Below, one piece after another: positions 22,702-32,211 of a stretch of DNA of 64,000 nucleotides. The notes under the pieces were generated by a model, which worked only from the letters and a program-made list of their open reading frames with translations, was not told the DNA's origin and made no database searches. The stretch covers positions 41,755,165-41,819,164 of the forward strand of contig NC_087064.1 of assembly GCF_963678635.1 (NCBI RefSeq). The letters are read 5' to 3'. Within the stretch, counting starts at the first letter, position 1. Each line of letters begins with the position of its first letter. Both the position numbers and the translations under genes were made by a program. This stretch comes from Symsagittifera roscoffensis. Its lineage: Eukaryota; Xenacoelomorpha; Acoela; Convolutidae.

Positions 22702-23919
22702 ACCCTCCGCTCCGGGCGTATGCCCGAGTTAGAGGCCTTAATGACCGTTATTGTACTGGGGGGAAGGTGCGTACCCTCCGTCCAGTGCTATTTAGCTTTT
22801 TAACTTAGTTAACACCGAAAATTCCGGGGGCCGGAGGGTTAGGTGGGAAATCTAGAGCCCGCTTGTCCCGAGGTCCCAGGACCAAAAACAATTAAAGAGA
22901 AAGCGTAAAACCAAACAAAAATAGTGTATAACCAAGAAAAAGCCAAAAATAAATTTATTTGAAAACAAAAAAGTACAAAAAACAGTAAAAAAAAATCCAA
23001 AAAAGACCAAAAACAGTAAAAAAATATAAAGTGACAGTTTATATGTTTTTTCCGGACGAGATGTGATCTGACCTTCCTATTTGTTGTTGTTTCAGATTGA
23101 TTTATATCGTTTCTGATAGAAAGATTGTGTGTTTTGGTGAAGGGTTGGATACCCTCCCTCGAGTGTAATTTGAGTGTTTAAGCACGTTAATGGTGATTTT
23201 GCCGGTGACCGGAGGGTAGAGTGGCAAGCTGATCAACGTGTTCCTCACTCAACAGGGACATCAGGGACAACATCCGCAACGACTGTTGGGTATCGCTGAA
23301 GCAATTTTAGTATCGTTCGGGTACTATTTCATTAAAACTTAAGTGGTGGGGGACACGATTGGCGCGGTCCGATTGTACCCTCCATCGATTACAAATTTCC
23401 GAGTTAAGGGTCTTAATTCGGGTATTTTGGTGCAAAGGAGGGTATAGTACTATTCATTAACGACTACTAATAGGTTATTATCCTTATTACATATTACTCA
23501 TCTCCTCAATTAGACCCAAAAACACCCAATTTTGTCGAAAATCATCGATTTTCGATCAAACTGTAGACCCCCAAATTTTTGGATATCCGAGCTTTTCCGA
23601 ACAACAAAAAGCTTTTATATAGGGAGTAGCTACGTAGTTCGATCCCCCTAACTAAAGAAACCGCGTGAGAAAAGACTCAGTAGAAGTTGGAAAAAACCAA
23701 AATTTTTCGGTCAAAATTTCGATAATTTTCTGAATTTTGTCAATCTGTTTTGGGGATCGAGTTTTTGAGTTTTTAGAGTTAGAGCAATAAAAATTTTTGC
23801 GTTAGGAGCGTGCTAGCATAACGTGCTCGGTTACTAGAGAAATTCTTAAGTAACCCTCCGATTGGCTCCTTGGATAGAGCTAACGACTTAAGGATTGGAA
23901 AAGGAAGGAACCGGAGGGT
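22702..23919 (+). repeat. Five dispersed 67-bp inverted-repeat units closed by ACCCTCC/GGAGGGT
   Basis: Units at 22702-22768, 22773-22839, 23151-23217, 23377-23443 and 23853-23919. Each is exactly 67 bp and starts ACCCTCC. Four end GGAGGGT and the first ends GGAAGGT. In four of them TTA at position 28 and TTAA at position 37 also pair with each other, forming an inner stem (for example TTAAC/GTTAA in unit 2, and a 10-bp stem with a GGT loop in unit 4). The sequence between outer and inner stems varies. Constant length and two nested stems with diverged sequence suggest a structured RNA or a bipartite protein-binding element. Confidence 0.75.
23531..23561 (+). other. Strong hairpin in the leader
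   Basis: TCGAAAATC and GATTTTCGA pair perfectly around an ATC loop (23535-23555). Outside them TTTG and CAAA add four more pairs after one bulged T. Confidence 0.6.
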
Positions 23920-24274
23920 CCAAATTTGATAGTTATTGGCCAAATTTTTGTCTCCAAACCAATTTTGATCCGGTTTTTTGCACTATTCCAGTGCCGTACA
24001 GGGCTACTACGCTCGTTTCAATTATTTTTAGGCACTTTCGATAGGAATTGCGGAAAAAGTTTCTCAGAACCTATATAGGTGGTGAAAAAAGGCCATTTGG
24101 ACAAACACGTTTTTGACAATTTCTCAAAGACTAGTCATCCGATCGGGATAATTTTGGTACCATAAGTCGACGTTTTGGACCAATTTTCCGGACCGCAACC
24201 GTTTTTGGGTTGATAATCTCGGAAAATAAATTTTTTTTAGAATTTGTTGGTTCGGAGGGTCCAAATTACAGGTA

Positions 24275-24772
24275 ACCCTCCGAGCGGCAGAAAATTTTAT
24301 CAAAACACCTTTTTATCCAACTGGGAAGGTTGACCGTGTCAGCCAACCTAGTTTTAACTCAGGTGGACCGCTTTTAGAGACTTTATTGCGGTAACATAAC
24401 CTTTTTCGTGATTTTTGGGGAACCCTCCGAAGTAACCCTCCGGAGTCAGCTAAACCCCTTAGCAACCCTCCTTAGTGGAAAAATTCCACGAGATCACCCA
24501 AAGAAGTTAAAACAGCCCCCCGTAGAGAACTTTGCTTGTTTTGACGCTTCCTGAGGTTAATTGAAGACCCTTCTAAGTGAGTTTCAGAAATTTGAAAATT
24601 TTGGAGGTACCCTCCGAAGTAACCCTCCGGAGCATATTAAGCATCTTATTGACCCTCCTGAGTAAATTTAGGGGGACCCTCCGAAGTGACTTGGGTGATT
24701 AGGGTACCCTCCGAAGTAGGCTAAGTGTCTTAACAACCCTCCGAAGTGACTTAAACTTCTTAGCAACCCTCC
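24275..24772 (+). repeat. 30-bp ACCCTCCG direct repeats
   Basis: Three exact-length tandem copies at 24676-24705, 24706-24735 and 24736-24765, followed by a partial one. Two related 30-bp units each follow a 13-bp ACCCTCCGAAGTA half-unit, in blocks near 24422 and 24609. Consensus: ACCCTCCGAAGT, then a variable TAA-containing middle and CTTAGCA. The same heptamer closes the 67-bp inverted units upstream, so the two repeat types are probably related. Confidence 0.75.
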
Positions 24773-24984
24773 TTGTTAGAAGCTTGAGGAAACCTTCTGT
24801 GGCAATTTGGGAGACGGAAAATATCCATTTAATTAAGATCATATTAGGATATTAGGCGTGCTTATCAGGATCATAAGAGCCCACTTTGACCCGGAAATTT
24901 GTGATCAACTTTGGATTCTAGATCGGGTGTATCAGAAGTACCCGAACAAAAAAAATTTTTTTTTGGTTGTGATTTTGGTTGTGC

Positions 24985-25350
24985 GGTTGCCTTGAGCTAA
25001 ATAATAGGAAAGCTCGGGCAATCCGGGAACAAATAAAAGAAGACCTCGGTGAGTGTATTAGGCCAATACACACTCACTTGAGAAGAAAAGTTGTTCCCTG
25101 CTCTCGTGCACTTGGAGCGTTCCGGGTGTGGGGGAGCTTTTTCATAGACTTAAGAAGTTTTCGATCAGAGGTTGCCTTGAGCCACTTGATAGGACAGCTC
25201 GGGCAATCGCGGGGCACCTAAAAGAAGACCTCGGTGGGTGTATTAGGCAAATACACACCCACTTGAGAAGACTGTGTCCTGGGCTTTGTTCTTTCGGATC
25301 GTTCCGATTGGGGGAAGTCTTTTTCTTTAAGACTAAGTTTTATTGATCTG
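24985..25350 (+). repeat. 185-bp tandem duplication carrying conserved hairpins
   Basis: Copy 1 starts at 24985 and copy 2 at 25170, both with GGTTGCCTTGAGC. Each begins with a hairpin pairing TTGCC with GGCAA and GAGC with GCTC, followed by a second hairpin (25049-25077 and 25234-25262) with an 8-bp perfect stem. Between copies the fourth pair of that stem changes from A-T to G-C, both partners changing together. The remaining sequence has diverged considerably, so the stem appears to be under selection as RNA. Confidence 0.75.
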
Positions 25351-25701
25351 TTTCTGAATCATCACTGCTTTTTATCAAAGATTGTTTAATTTTTACAAAG
25401 CAGTGACTTGATGAATTGTGTGGCAATAAATTGATACTGACAAGAGATCGCTGTCACCTGTAGGATATTCTTACCTGATTATCTATTGTGTTTTGTGTGT
25501 TGATTATATCTTGTGAAAATCTTGTGATACTGTCATACTATACGACAGGGTTGAGTTAGTATTATATCAATACTAAGCAGGCCCTGTGTGTGTGTAACTC
25601 TAGCTGAGTCACTAAGATTGTCATTGAGAAACCTAAGAGATTAATACTGACTTTTCGATATACCAATATTGTTTTTTTTTTTTTTTTTTGTGTCACAAAG
25701 T

Positions 25702-25923
25702 ATGCAGCGCAGGGACTCGTTAGGGTCGACTACTAAGATTCCCAGGCTGAGCAAGGGCAGCATTCGAAAATTTAAAACTAGGCGCAGCCAGTCTTCGTTT
25801 AGCAGCGCCTCCGACGTGTTTGCTGAAAACGAATCGACTAAAGGTCAACTTGATCTTTCAGTGAGCGGAATGAGATTGAGGAGCGAGAAAAACCTCGATG
25901 GCGATCAAAGGCGGAGCGCCTAA
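25702..25923 (+). CDS. Short basic ORF upstream of gag (ORF0 or broken Gag N-terminus)
   Basis: 73 codons from the ATG at 25702 (MQRRDSLGSTTKIPRLSKG...), Ser/Arg/Lys-rich, ending in a TAA at 25921. It is in the same frame as gag. A TGA follows at 25966, after which the frame stays open to the gag ATG at 26095 and beyond, with an acidic Glu-rich stretch. Either the first part of Gag has been cut off by two stops, or this is a separate small ORF read before gag. No domain is recognised. A further T-rich in-frame stretch upstream has no ATG. Confidence 0.45.
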   Translation: MQRRDSLGSTTKIPRLSKGSIRKFKTRRSQSSFSSASDVFAENESTKGQLDLSVSGMRLRSEKNLDGDQRRSA

Positions 25924-26094
25924 GCCGGAACCGCGAGCGAAACGCTTGTGGGCCCCTTTGACGAGTGAGAACAGACGCTCATTCGACCCGACTTTGAGCC
26001 GAGCGAGGACCTCGAGCGGGAGGAAGTCGAGAGGACAGAAGAGACCTCGGAGCGTTCCGAGGTCGAGCCGCGAGAGGAAGTATTATTCAAGGGG

Positions 26095-29000
26095 ATGTCC
26101 AAATCGGAGACCAAAAGTCACAGGTGGAGGGGAGAATACTCACATTCGGCTAGTACCCACTCATCTCTGGCCAAGCAGAACAACAACGCGATGATGTCGA
26201 GTATAAGCCCGAGTGAAGAACAAACGGGTTCGAAGGCCAAGAAGATTTGGAAGTCTTTGTACGACGAACGCATGGCGTCACTACCAACTGTAGGTTTGAC
26301 TTCCAGTGATGACTACCCGGAGATAACCCATCCGGATGTGAACTTCACACCGTGCCCAAGGAACGATATGAGCAGGAAGGCGTCGTCAACCTCGCCGACC
26401 AGGCCCATGTCAGATGGGATAACGATGGGAGCGTCATCAACCTTCGACAGATTAATGACGTCGATGAGCAAGCAAAAAGGCGGTGCGTCATCAAGCACCA
26501 GGCTGCAGCCGCAGTTGACCTCATCTTCTCTGGGACTAACCCCGTCATTTGGGGCCACTGGCGACATAAGTGACATGTTCGCTGGCGTAATGAATGGTCT
26601 AGATGAACTGAGGCGGGACATGACTAAAAGAATAGATCAGGTTGATGAGAGAGCTCACAAAGGTCAAGAGAATCTGAGAGAGGAACTAACGCATGTGAAG
26701 TCGCAGGCGAGGGTTGATCAGGCTCAGTTGATTCGCAACACCGATCAATGCCTGGCGGAGAGCCTGGCACAGGCAAACAAGGAGTCATACGAAAGAGAAG
26801 CTAGGATGACCAGGGAGATCGAACGATTGTTGAACGATCATGATAGTACCTACGCCCACACGATGACTAGCCTGGAGAAAAGGTTAGATGCAAAATCTGA
26901 CTTAATGATGCGGAAGCTTGACGCGATCCTGAATGGGAGCAATTGGCAGGAGCGTTCCAACCCAAGGGAGCGCTCACGCCATGCAAATGATGGAGATGGT
27001 ACGGGCAGCAATGCCAGAGCCCAGCAAGGCTCGAGAACGAACTACGAACCCAGAAACAAGGAGCGGCCAAGGGCAGCCCCGTCGAGGCCTGGCTGGACGA
27101 AGCCAGTCCCGCCGGAGGCAGATGCCACCCCGGAGACAAGGTTGCCAACTGTGCCACAAGTCAGTTCAGTACCAGATCTGACTACGGTCTCACAGGACAC
27201 AACGATGTATGCCTCGATGTTTGAGCCTCTGAACAGATCTCTCGAAACATTCATCACCAAGCTCTCGAAGTCAACCGAGAGAGGAGAGAGGTCAAGAAGG
27301 ACACTGAAAAAGCCGAAGTCATATAAAGACGAGTCAGACGGCTGCATTGATACTTGGATAGAGGTGATGAAGTTACACTTTGAGGAAGAGAATCTCACCA
27401 AGAAACAAGAGTGCAGCGCGCTGACGAGCAATCTGGAGGGTACTGCATTAAGTTGTGTAATGGCGAAAAGAGCCAATGAGAGAGACAGCGCTCGCAAGAT
27501 ATTCGACATCCTGCTGAATCGTTTCGGCTCTGGAGTACAAGGGCACCAGGCTATGGTGAAGTTCGAAAAGAGGCGTCAAAGAGATGACGAATCCATAGAT
27601 AAATTTTTGGACGACCTTGAATTGCTTAGGAGGAGAAGCAACCCAGATGAGAAAATATCCGAGCGAAACCTGGCGATTGCTTCGAAGTTCATGGACGGAG
27701 TAAGGAGTGAGGAGTTGAAGACGATGTTGGCCACTCACTTCACCCTGTCGCTTGACCAGGTACCCACGCCCGACGACTTGCGTATGAAGTCACGCGAGTA
27801 TTTACTCATAAAACCGAGGGCGCAAAACCGTTACAGCAATTATGGCAACTATAGCGGGACAAACACTGGTGCGAATTCCAGTTGGTACAAACCTCGCGAT
27901 GACATGGATAAGAGGAGGTCGTGTGCGAATTGTGGTTCGATGGACCATCACGTTTCCGCGTGTTCTGCATACAAACAGAACATGAAGGCCATAGGCTACT
28001 TTCTCGAGGACGCCGACGCGACCGACGAGGATCATGAAGAGTACGTCAGAGGGCTCATCATGAAATATGGTCCGAGGTGTTTCTTCTGTAATTTGGAGGG
28101 ACACTTCAAGTCGGATTGTACTCAATTTTGGGATGCAGTAGCGGACGCGAAACATCCCCGCCATGAAGAGGCGCTTTCGGGTGTCAAGGCCAGTCGAGCA
28201 CGTCTGATGAACGAGGCTGAATCTCGGAGAAAGGAGACGACACCGAGCACCTTCACGACCAAAAAGGTTAAGACATGGCCTGACGAGGTGGTAGCCTCGA
28301 ACCTCGAAGCAGAGTCGTCTAGCCCACTCAAGGTGGATTACGGCCTGGCGGCAAGGACAGCGCTGCAGAATGTCAAACAGGACCTAGCCACGAAAGAAGT
28401 GGAGCAATGGGTAAGGTCGGAGCTGGAGAGCACAGATCTTCGGGAAAGTTTTAATGTTCTGGGTAAAACGACAAAAGTAGAAGACAAAGAGGAACCCAGG
28501 AAACAGGGACTAAAACTGAACGTTATATCTGGTAAGACTTTCGGCATGACGAAGGAGGGGACCAAAATAATGTCCATCATCTCAGTCGTAGGGCACCAGG
28601 TGGTCAAGAACTTGAGTGAACCATCCGAGATTACACTAGTCCACCTGGACATCTATGCCGACTACCTGAAGGAGAAAGATCCCAAACTGGACTCCAGGGC
28701 AGTGCGAGCGCTGCTCACAACGGGAGGTCCGAGGCTGATGAAAGTGGACGGACATTATATCGATGTCCATGGCCCTTACCCGATCCTAATGAATGTGGAT
28801 GGCATCAATATCTACACGAAAGCTCACATAACTGATGCGAACGATCAGATTGGCCGGATATACATTGGTCAAGAAGAGCTGAAGGTTAGACGGATCGGAC
28901 ACAAAGCGATGCTCGAACAAGATGCGGTGCATATAGGTTGCGAGGCCGATCTGGCGGCACACGTTCTGGACGTGCAAGGCAGACAACTTTCAGTAAAGGG

Positions 29001-30540
29001 ACTGCTAGACACGGGAGCAGTGGTTAGTGTCATGCCAGTCAAAACTTGGACCAACATGGGTTTTGAGAGGTCGGATCTCATACCGACAAACATCAGGTTG
29101 GCAGCGGCCAATCAGGGAGCGATCTATGTGACTGGACGAACCCCGATCATTTCACTGCAGCTCGGAGGAAGACATCTTTGGATGAGCTTCCTAGTAGTGG
29201 AGAATTTGGACGAATCCGATCAGTTCATCTTAGGAAGGGATTTCGTTTGCAACTTTGACGTCACGATCGATCTCAATGACGGGTTGATTAGGATCAAGGA
29301 TCCTGAGAGAAAGTTTGAAAAGAGACCCCTTAATAAGATCTTAATTAACCAGGCCAAGGTGCCGATTTTTCTGGATCGAAAAGTTAGATTAAAACCAAAC
29401 CGAGCCGTAGTAGCGACGTTTAGGATGAGGAACTTGAATGAACTCAGCAATGACAGACAGGTGTGTCTGGTACCAAATCCAAACAGTAAAAGCTCGGCTA
29501 TTTTAGGAAGAAGCTTCTCACTCACTCAGAGCGGACTATGTGTGAGTGTGTTATTGAACACAGAAGCAACAACAGTGACATTACAGAGGGAAAAGAAACT
29601 TGGCTACGCTTTGCCTCTGAACACAGACTTTCAGAGTGTGGAGAACTTGAAAAAGTTTGATGTAACTAAATGTCCATTGCATGCGAACCAAGAATGTATA
29701 ATGAGGAGAGTGAATGAATTGAAATCTTCTAGGAAATTGTTTTCAATGAAGTCGGAAACAGATGATGGGCTGTCTAGTTGTTCCAACTTTCCTGGGAGGC
29801 CGACGGAAGCAGAGTTAGCAGCGAATAAACCTGTCTTACCTGAGATAGAACATCTGAAGGGTAAAATATCAAACAAAGAACTAGATTCGCTCAGAGCGGT
29901 GCTAAATCGGAACGCAGACGTTTTTTCGAAGCATAAGGCCGACATAGGTTGTTGTAATTTTGTAGAACACGAGATTGAGATAGAAGAGGGCTCGGTACCT
30001 CATAGGGAAGGGGCGAGAAGAATGACCCCAAACAAGTCAGAAGCGTGTAGGAAGGAGATCGAGATGTTAATGGAGTACGACATGATCGAGCCGTCGAAGT
30101 CCCCATGGGTTTGTGGCGTGGTCATGGCGAAAAAGAAAGGGGGACATCTCAGATTTTGTTGCGATTTCCGTTATCTGAACGCAGTGACTATAAAGGACGC
30201 ATACCCGATTCCCCGCATACCCGATTCCAAGCTGGGAGACGCGAAGTTCTTCACGACGTTGGATTTGGGCTCTGCGTTCTGGCAAGTGCCACTCAGAAAG
30301 CAAGATCGAGAGAAAACAGGCTTCGCGTGTGAGCTGGGATTGTTCCAGTGGAAGAGGATGCCATTCGGATTGTGCAACGCGACGGCCACATTCCAGCGAC
30401 TGATGGCCCAGGCACTCACGAGCGTCACTAAGAAATACGGGAATCTCATCATGTGTTATGTCGATGATGTCGTGATTGCAACACCAACCTTAGAAGACCA
30501 CATAGAGAGGTTGGAGGAGATGTTTTCTTGCATGAAGTAG
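26095..30540 (+). CDS. Gag-Pro-RT polyprotein, ends at an in-frame TAG inside RT
   Basis: 1481 codons; the frame is already open from 25969, so the true start may lie upstream. Visible order: Ser-rich N-terminus; heptad-like coiled coil about 168-285; basic disordered region to 360; capsid-like helical region about 403-560 (WIEVMKLHF, LLNRFGSG); two CX2CX4HX4C zinc knuckles at 610-623 and 662-675; an uncharacterised region; retropepsin with DTGA at 972 and FILGRDF near 1044; RT from about 1310, with LDLGSAFWQVPL, FGLCNATATFQ and the catalytic YVDD at 1455-1458. Gag and Pol are in one frame with no shift between them. The TAG at 30538 falls in the RT thumb, 23 codons after YVDD, and the same frame continues at once with normal RT sequence. 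A nonsense mutation is more likely than programmed readthrough, since readthrough inside a domain would be without a known parallel. Confidence 0.9.
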   Translation: MSKSETKSHRWRGEYSHSASTHSSLAKQNNNAMMSSISPSEEQTGSKAKKIWKSLYDERMASLPTVGLTSSDDYPEITHPDVNFTPCPRNDMSRKASSTSPTRPMSDGITMGASSTFDRLMTSMSKQKGGASSSTRLQPQLTSSSLGLTPSFGATGDISDMFAGVMNGLDELRRDMTKRIDQVDERAHKGQENLREELTHVKSQARVDQAQLIRNTDQCLAESLAQANKESYEREARMTREIERLLNDHDSTYAHTMTSLEKRLDAKSDLMMRKLDAILNGSNWQERSNPRERSRHANDGDGTGSNARAQQGSRTNYEPRNKERPRAAPSRPGWTKPVPPEADATPETRLPTVPQVSSVPDLTTVSQDTTMYASMFEPLNRSLETFITKLSKSTERGERSRRTLKKPKSYKDESDGCIDTWIEVMKLHFEEENLTKKQECSALTSNLEGTALSCVMAKRANERDSARKIFDILLNRFGSGVQGHQAMVKFEKRRQRDDESIDKFLDDLELLRRRSNPDEKISERNLAIASKFMDGVRSEELKTMLATHFTLSLDQVPTPDDLRMKSREYLLIKPRAQNRYSNYGNYSGTNTGANSSWYKPRDDMDKRRSCANCGSMDHHVSACSAYKQNMKAIGYFLEDADATDEDHEEYVRGLIMKYGPRCFFCNLEGHFKSDCTQFWDAVADAKHPRHEEALSGVKASRARLMNEAESRRKETTPSTFTTKKVKTWPDEVVASNLEAESSSPLKVDYGLAARTALQNVKQDLATKEVEQWVRSELESTDLRESFNVLGKTTKVEDKEEPRKQGLKLNVISGKTFGMTKEGTKIMSIISVVGHQVVKNLSEPSEITLVHLDIYADYLKEKDPKLDSRAVRALLTTGGPRLMKVDGHYIDVHGPYPILMNVDGINIYTKAHITDANDQIGRIYIGQEELKVRRIGHKAMLEQDAVHIGCEADLAAHVLDVQGRQLSVKGLLDTGAVVSVMPVKTWTNMGFERSDLIPTNIRLAAANQGAIYVTGRTPIISLQLGGRHLWMSFLVVENLDESDQFILGRDFVCNFDVTIDLNDGLIRIKDPERKFEKRPLNKILINQAKVPIFLDRKVRLKPNRAVVATFRMRNLNELSNDRQVCLVPNPNSKSSAILGRSFSLTQSGLCVSVLLNTEATTVTLQREKKLGYALPLNTDFQSVENLKKFDVTKCPLHANQECIMRRVNELKSSRKLFSMKSETDDGLSSCSNFPGRPTEAELAANKPVLPEIEHLKGKISNKELDSLRAVLNRNADVFSKHKADIGCCNFVEHEIEIEEGSVPHREGARRMTPNKSEACRKEIEMLMEYDMIEPSKSPWVCGVVMAKKKGGHLRFCCDFRYLNAVTIKDAYPIPRIPDSKLGDAKFFTTLDLGSAFWQVPLRKQDREKTGFACELGLFQWKRMPFGLCNATATFQRLMAQALTSVTKKYGNLIMCYVDDVVIATPTLEDHIERLEEMFSCMK

Positions 30541-32211
30541 GCGGGTCTGAAATGTAAACCCTCTAAGTGTGAAATCCTCAGGGATTCCATAAAGTATCTG
30601 GGCCGCCTGGTTGACAAACATGGAGTGAGACCAGATCCCGAAGCGGTTGAAGCGGTGCTGACCTGGAAGGCACCTAAGACAGATACACAGCTGATGAGTT
30701 TTTTGGGATTCGCTAATTATTATCGAGAGTTCATCAAGGGGTATGCTGACAAAATATACCCCATGCAGAGGTTGATGAGAAACAAGGGCAAAAAGTTCAC
30801 CTGGACTGATGAGGCGCAAGTTTCATTTGAAAACATCAAACGTGAACTTTGCGAGGCACCGGTCCTCGGCATGCCGACAGAGAAGGGGATGTTCGTGCTG
30901 GACACGGATGCATCAGTGGTTGCGATATCGGGCATACTTCACCAGGAGCAGGAGTGGAACGGGAGAACGGTTCTTTGTCCGATAGCCTACGGGAGTAAAG
31001 TCCTGAGTGATACTGAAATGAAGTACGGCGCACCAAAAGCGGAGATGTTTGCGGTGATCAATTTCGTGGAAAAATACAGGGCCTACTTGGGGAGTGCTCC
31101 CTTCAAGTTACGTGTGGATAATCGTGCCCTTGCCTGGCTGAAAACCTATTCGATGGACCAAAGTTATATTGGTCGTTGGATCGTGCGCCTGGATGGATAC
31201 CACATGATGATAGAGCACCGTACCCGTGACAAGCATCAGAACGCAGATAGCCTCAGTAAAAAGACAGAATTTTATGAGCGCCTCGAGGATAAACAGGCTA
31301 ACCAATCAGAGATCAAAGACGGGTTTTCATTTCTGGACAAAGAAACCTACGACAGACTGCCACTAACTAGGTGGTTAGACAAGTCAGGGCATCCAATACC
31401 CGGACACCCTGACCTTCCAGTGGAGACGGCCGCGGAGGTAAAGCTTTTAGCCAGAGGCGAGCCCGTTCCGTTGGATCTGCTAGTTCGATCCAACTTGGTG
31501 CAGCAAGAACTTACCAGATTAGGTATAAACAGCATGGCTCTGTTGAACAGGACGGTGAGCGTGGCGCCGGACGTCATGGGAAAGCTCCGTGACTTGTTGG
31601 ACAGGGAAGTGGATAGGCATGATCGTGAATGGATGGATACCATGCAGCGGTTGACTGTCACCGAGAGAACAGAGAAAAGGCCAGTGTCCATTCGCAGCCG
31701 AGGCGTTGAACGGGATTGCAGGTCGATTGTCAACCAGCTGGTGAGCTCGATGCCGAAGGAGGTCTTGTTGAGAACTTCGTTCACTGAATATGGAACACTG
31801 AATCAGAATCAAACTACTGAGGAAGTCAGGATCAGGTCGAAATCTAGCTTCACGAGGAGAGTGCATTTCACGGATGCAAAAGAAGAATACGAGCCGAGCC
31901 CAGATTGTTCGTCCGTGGACGAGACAATGTCCGGGGAGTCTGATACCTTCGAGCCAGTCAAGGACGACTCGTCTGAGGAGTCAGACACCTTTGAGCCCGT
32001 GCAGGACGACTTGTCCGGGGAGAGGTTGACGAGACCACCTAGGGACAGAATTTTGTCCGGGGAGTCGAGAAACATCTCAGACAACTTGGAATATGATGTT
32101 GATGAATCAGTCGACTCAAGTGTTGACTCGAGGCCCCAGTCCTGGGACAACACGTCTGAAACAACTTCCAATTCCGATATGTCAGAGATCGCAATCCACT
32201 CTTATTGGTAG
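30541..32211 (+). CDS. Pol continued: RT thumb, RNase H, acidic linker
   Basis: Same frame as the upstream ORF, separated only by the TAG. It begins with the LKCKPSKCE thumb motif and FLGFANYYREFI connection, then RNase H with first Asp in DTDAS (30901), Glu in KAEMFAV and Asp in RVDNRALAW, and the DSLSKK end motif. About 300 residues follow that are not typical of gypsy Pol, ending in an acidic tract with a 42-bp tandem repeat (31930-32013, giving ESDTFEPV twice). The frame ends at a TAG at 32209, inside a 52-nt overlap (32160-32211) with the integrase frame, which lies at -1. I find no classic X-XXY-YYZ slippery heptamer in the overlap, so a programmed shift is unproven and a small indel is equally possible. 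Confidence 0.88.
   Translation, partial: AGLKCKPSKCEILRDSIKYLGRLVDKHGVRPDPEAVEAVLTWKAPKTDTQLMSFLGFANYYREFIKGYADKIYPMQRLMRNKGKKFTWTDEAQVSFENIKRELCEAPVLGMPTEKGMFVLDTDASVVAISGILHQEQEWNGRTVLCPIAYGSKVLSDTEMKYGAPKAEMFAVINFVEKYRAYLGSAPFKLRVDNRALAWLKTYSMDQSYIGRWIVRLDGYHMMIEHRTRDKHQNADSLSKKTEFYERLEDKQANQSEIKDGFSFLDKETYDRLPLTRWLDKSGHPIPGHPDLPVETAAEVKLLARGEPVPLDLLVRSNLVQQELTRLGINSMALLNRTVSVAPDVMGKLRDLLDREVDRHDREWMDTMQRLTVTERTEKRPVSIRSRGVERDCRSIVNQLVSSMPKEVLLRTSFTEYGTLNQNQTTEEVRIRSKSSFTRRVHFTDAKEEYEPSPDCSSVDETMSGESDTFEPVKDDSSEESDTFEPVQDDLSGERLTRPPRDRILSGESRNISDNLEYDVDESVDSSVDSRPQSWDNTSETTSNSDMSEIAIHSYW

Larger units (their letters stand above)
22654..25701 (+). other. 3-kb structured untranslated leader
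   Basis: No coding sequence is convincing before 25702. The leader instead carries repeat families listed separately (67-bp inverted units, 30-bp direct repeats, a 185-bp duplication, several hairpins) and stretches of A/T-rich spacer. Such a leader would precede gag on the genomic RNA and could hold packaging, dimerisation or translation-initiation signals; that is inference. Two frames at 24979-25221 and 25128-25346 lie in the 185-bp duplication and are not supported as genes. Confidence 0.6.

Noticed and set aside
22702-24772. CRISPR-like array made by ACCCTCC repeats
   Set aside because: Core repeat only 7-8 bp, spacing irregular except for short tandem runs, eukaryotic retrotransposon context and no cas genes.
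26313-29945. Minus-strand ORFs of 60-155 codons across gag-pol (for example 27042-27509, 29631-29945)
   Set aside because: Shadows of a strong + strand coding frame; none has independent motifs.
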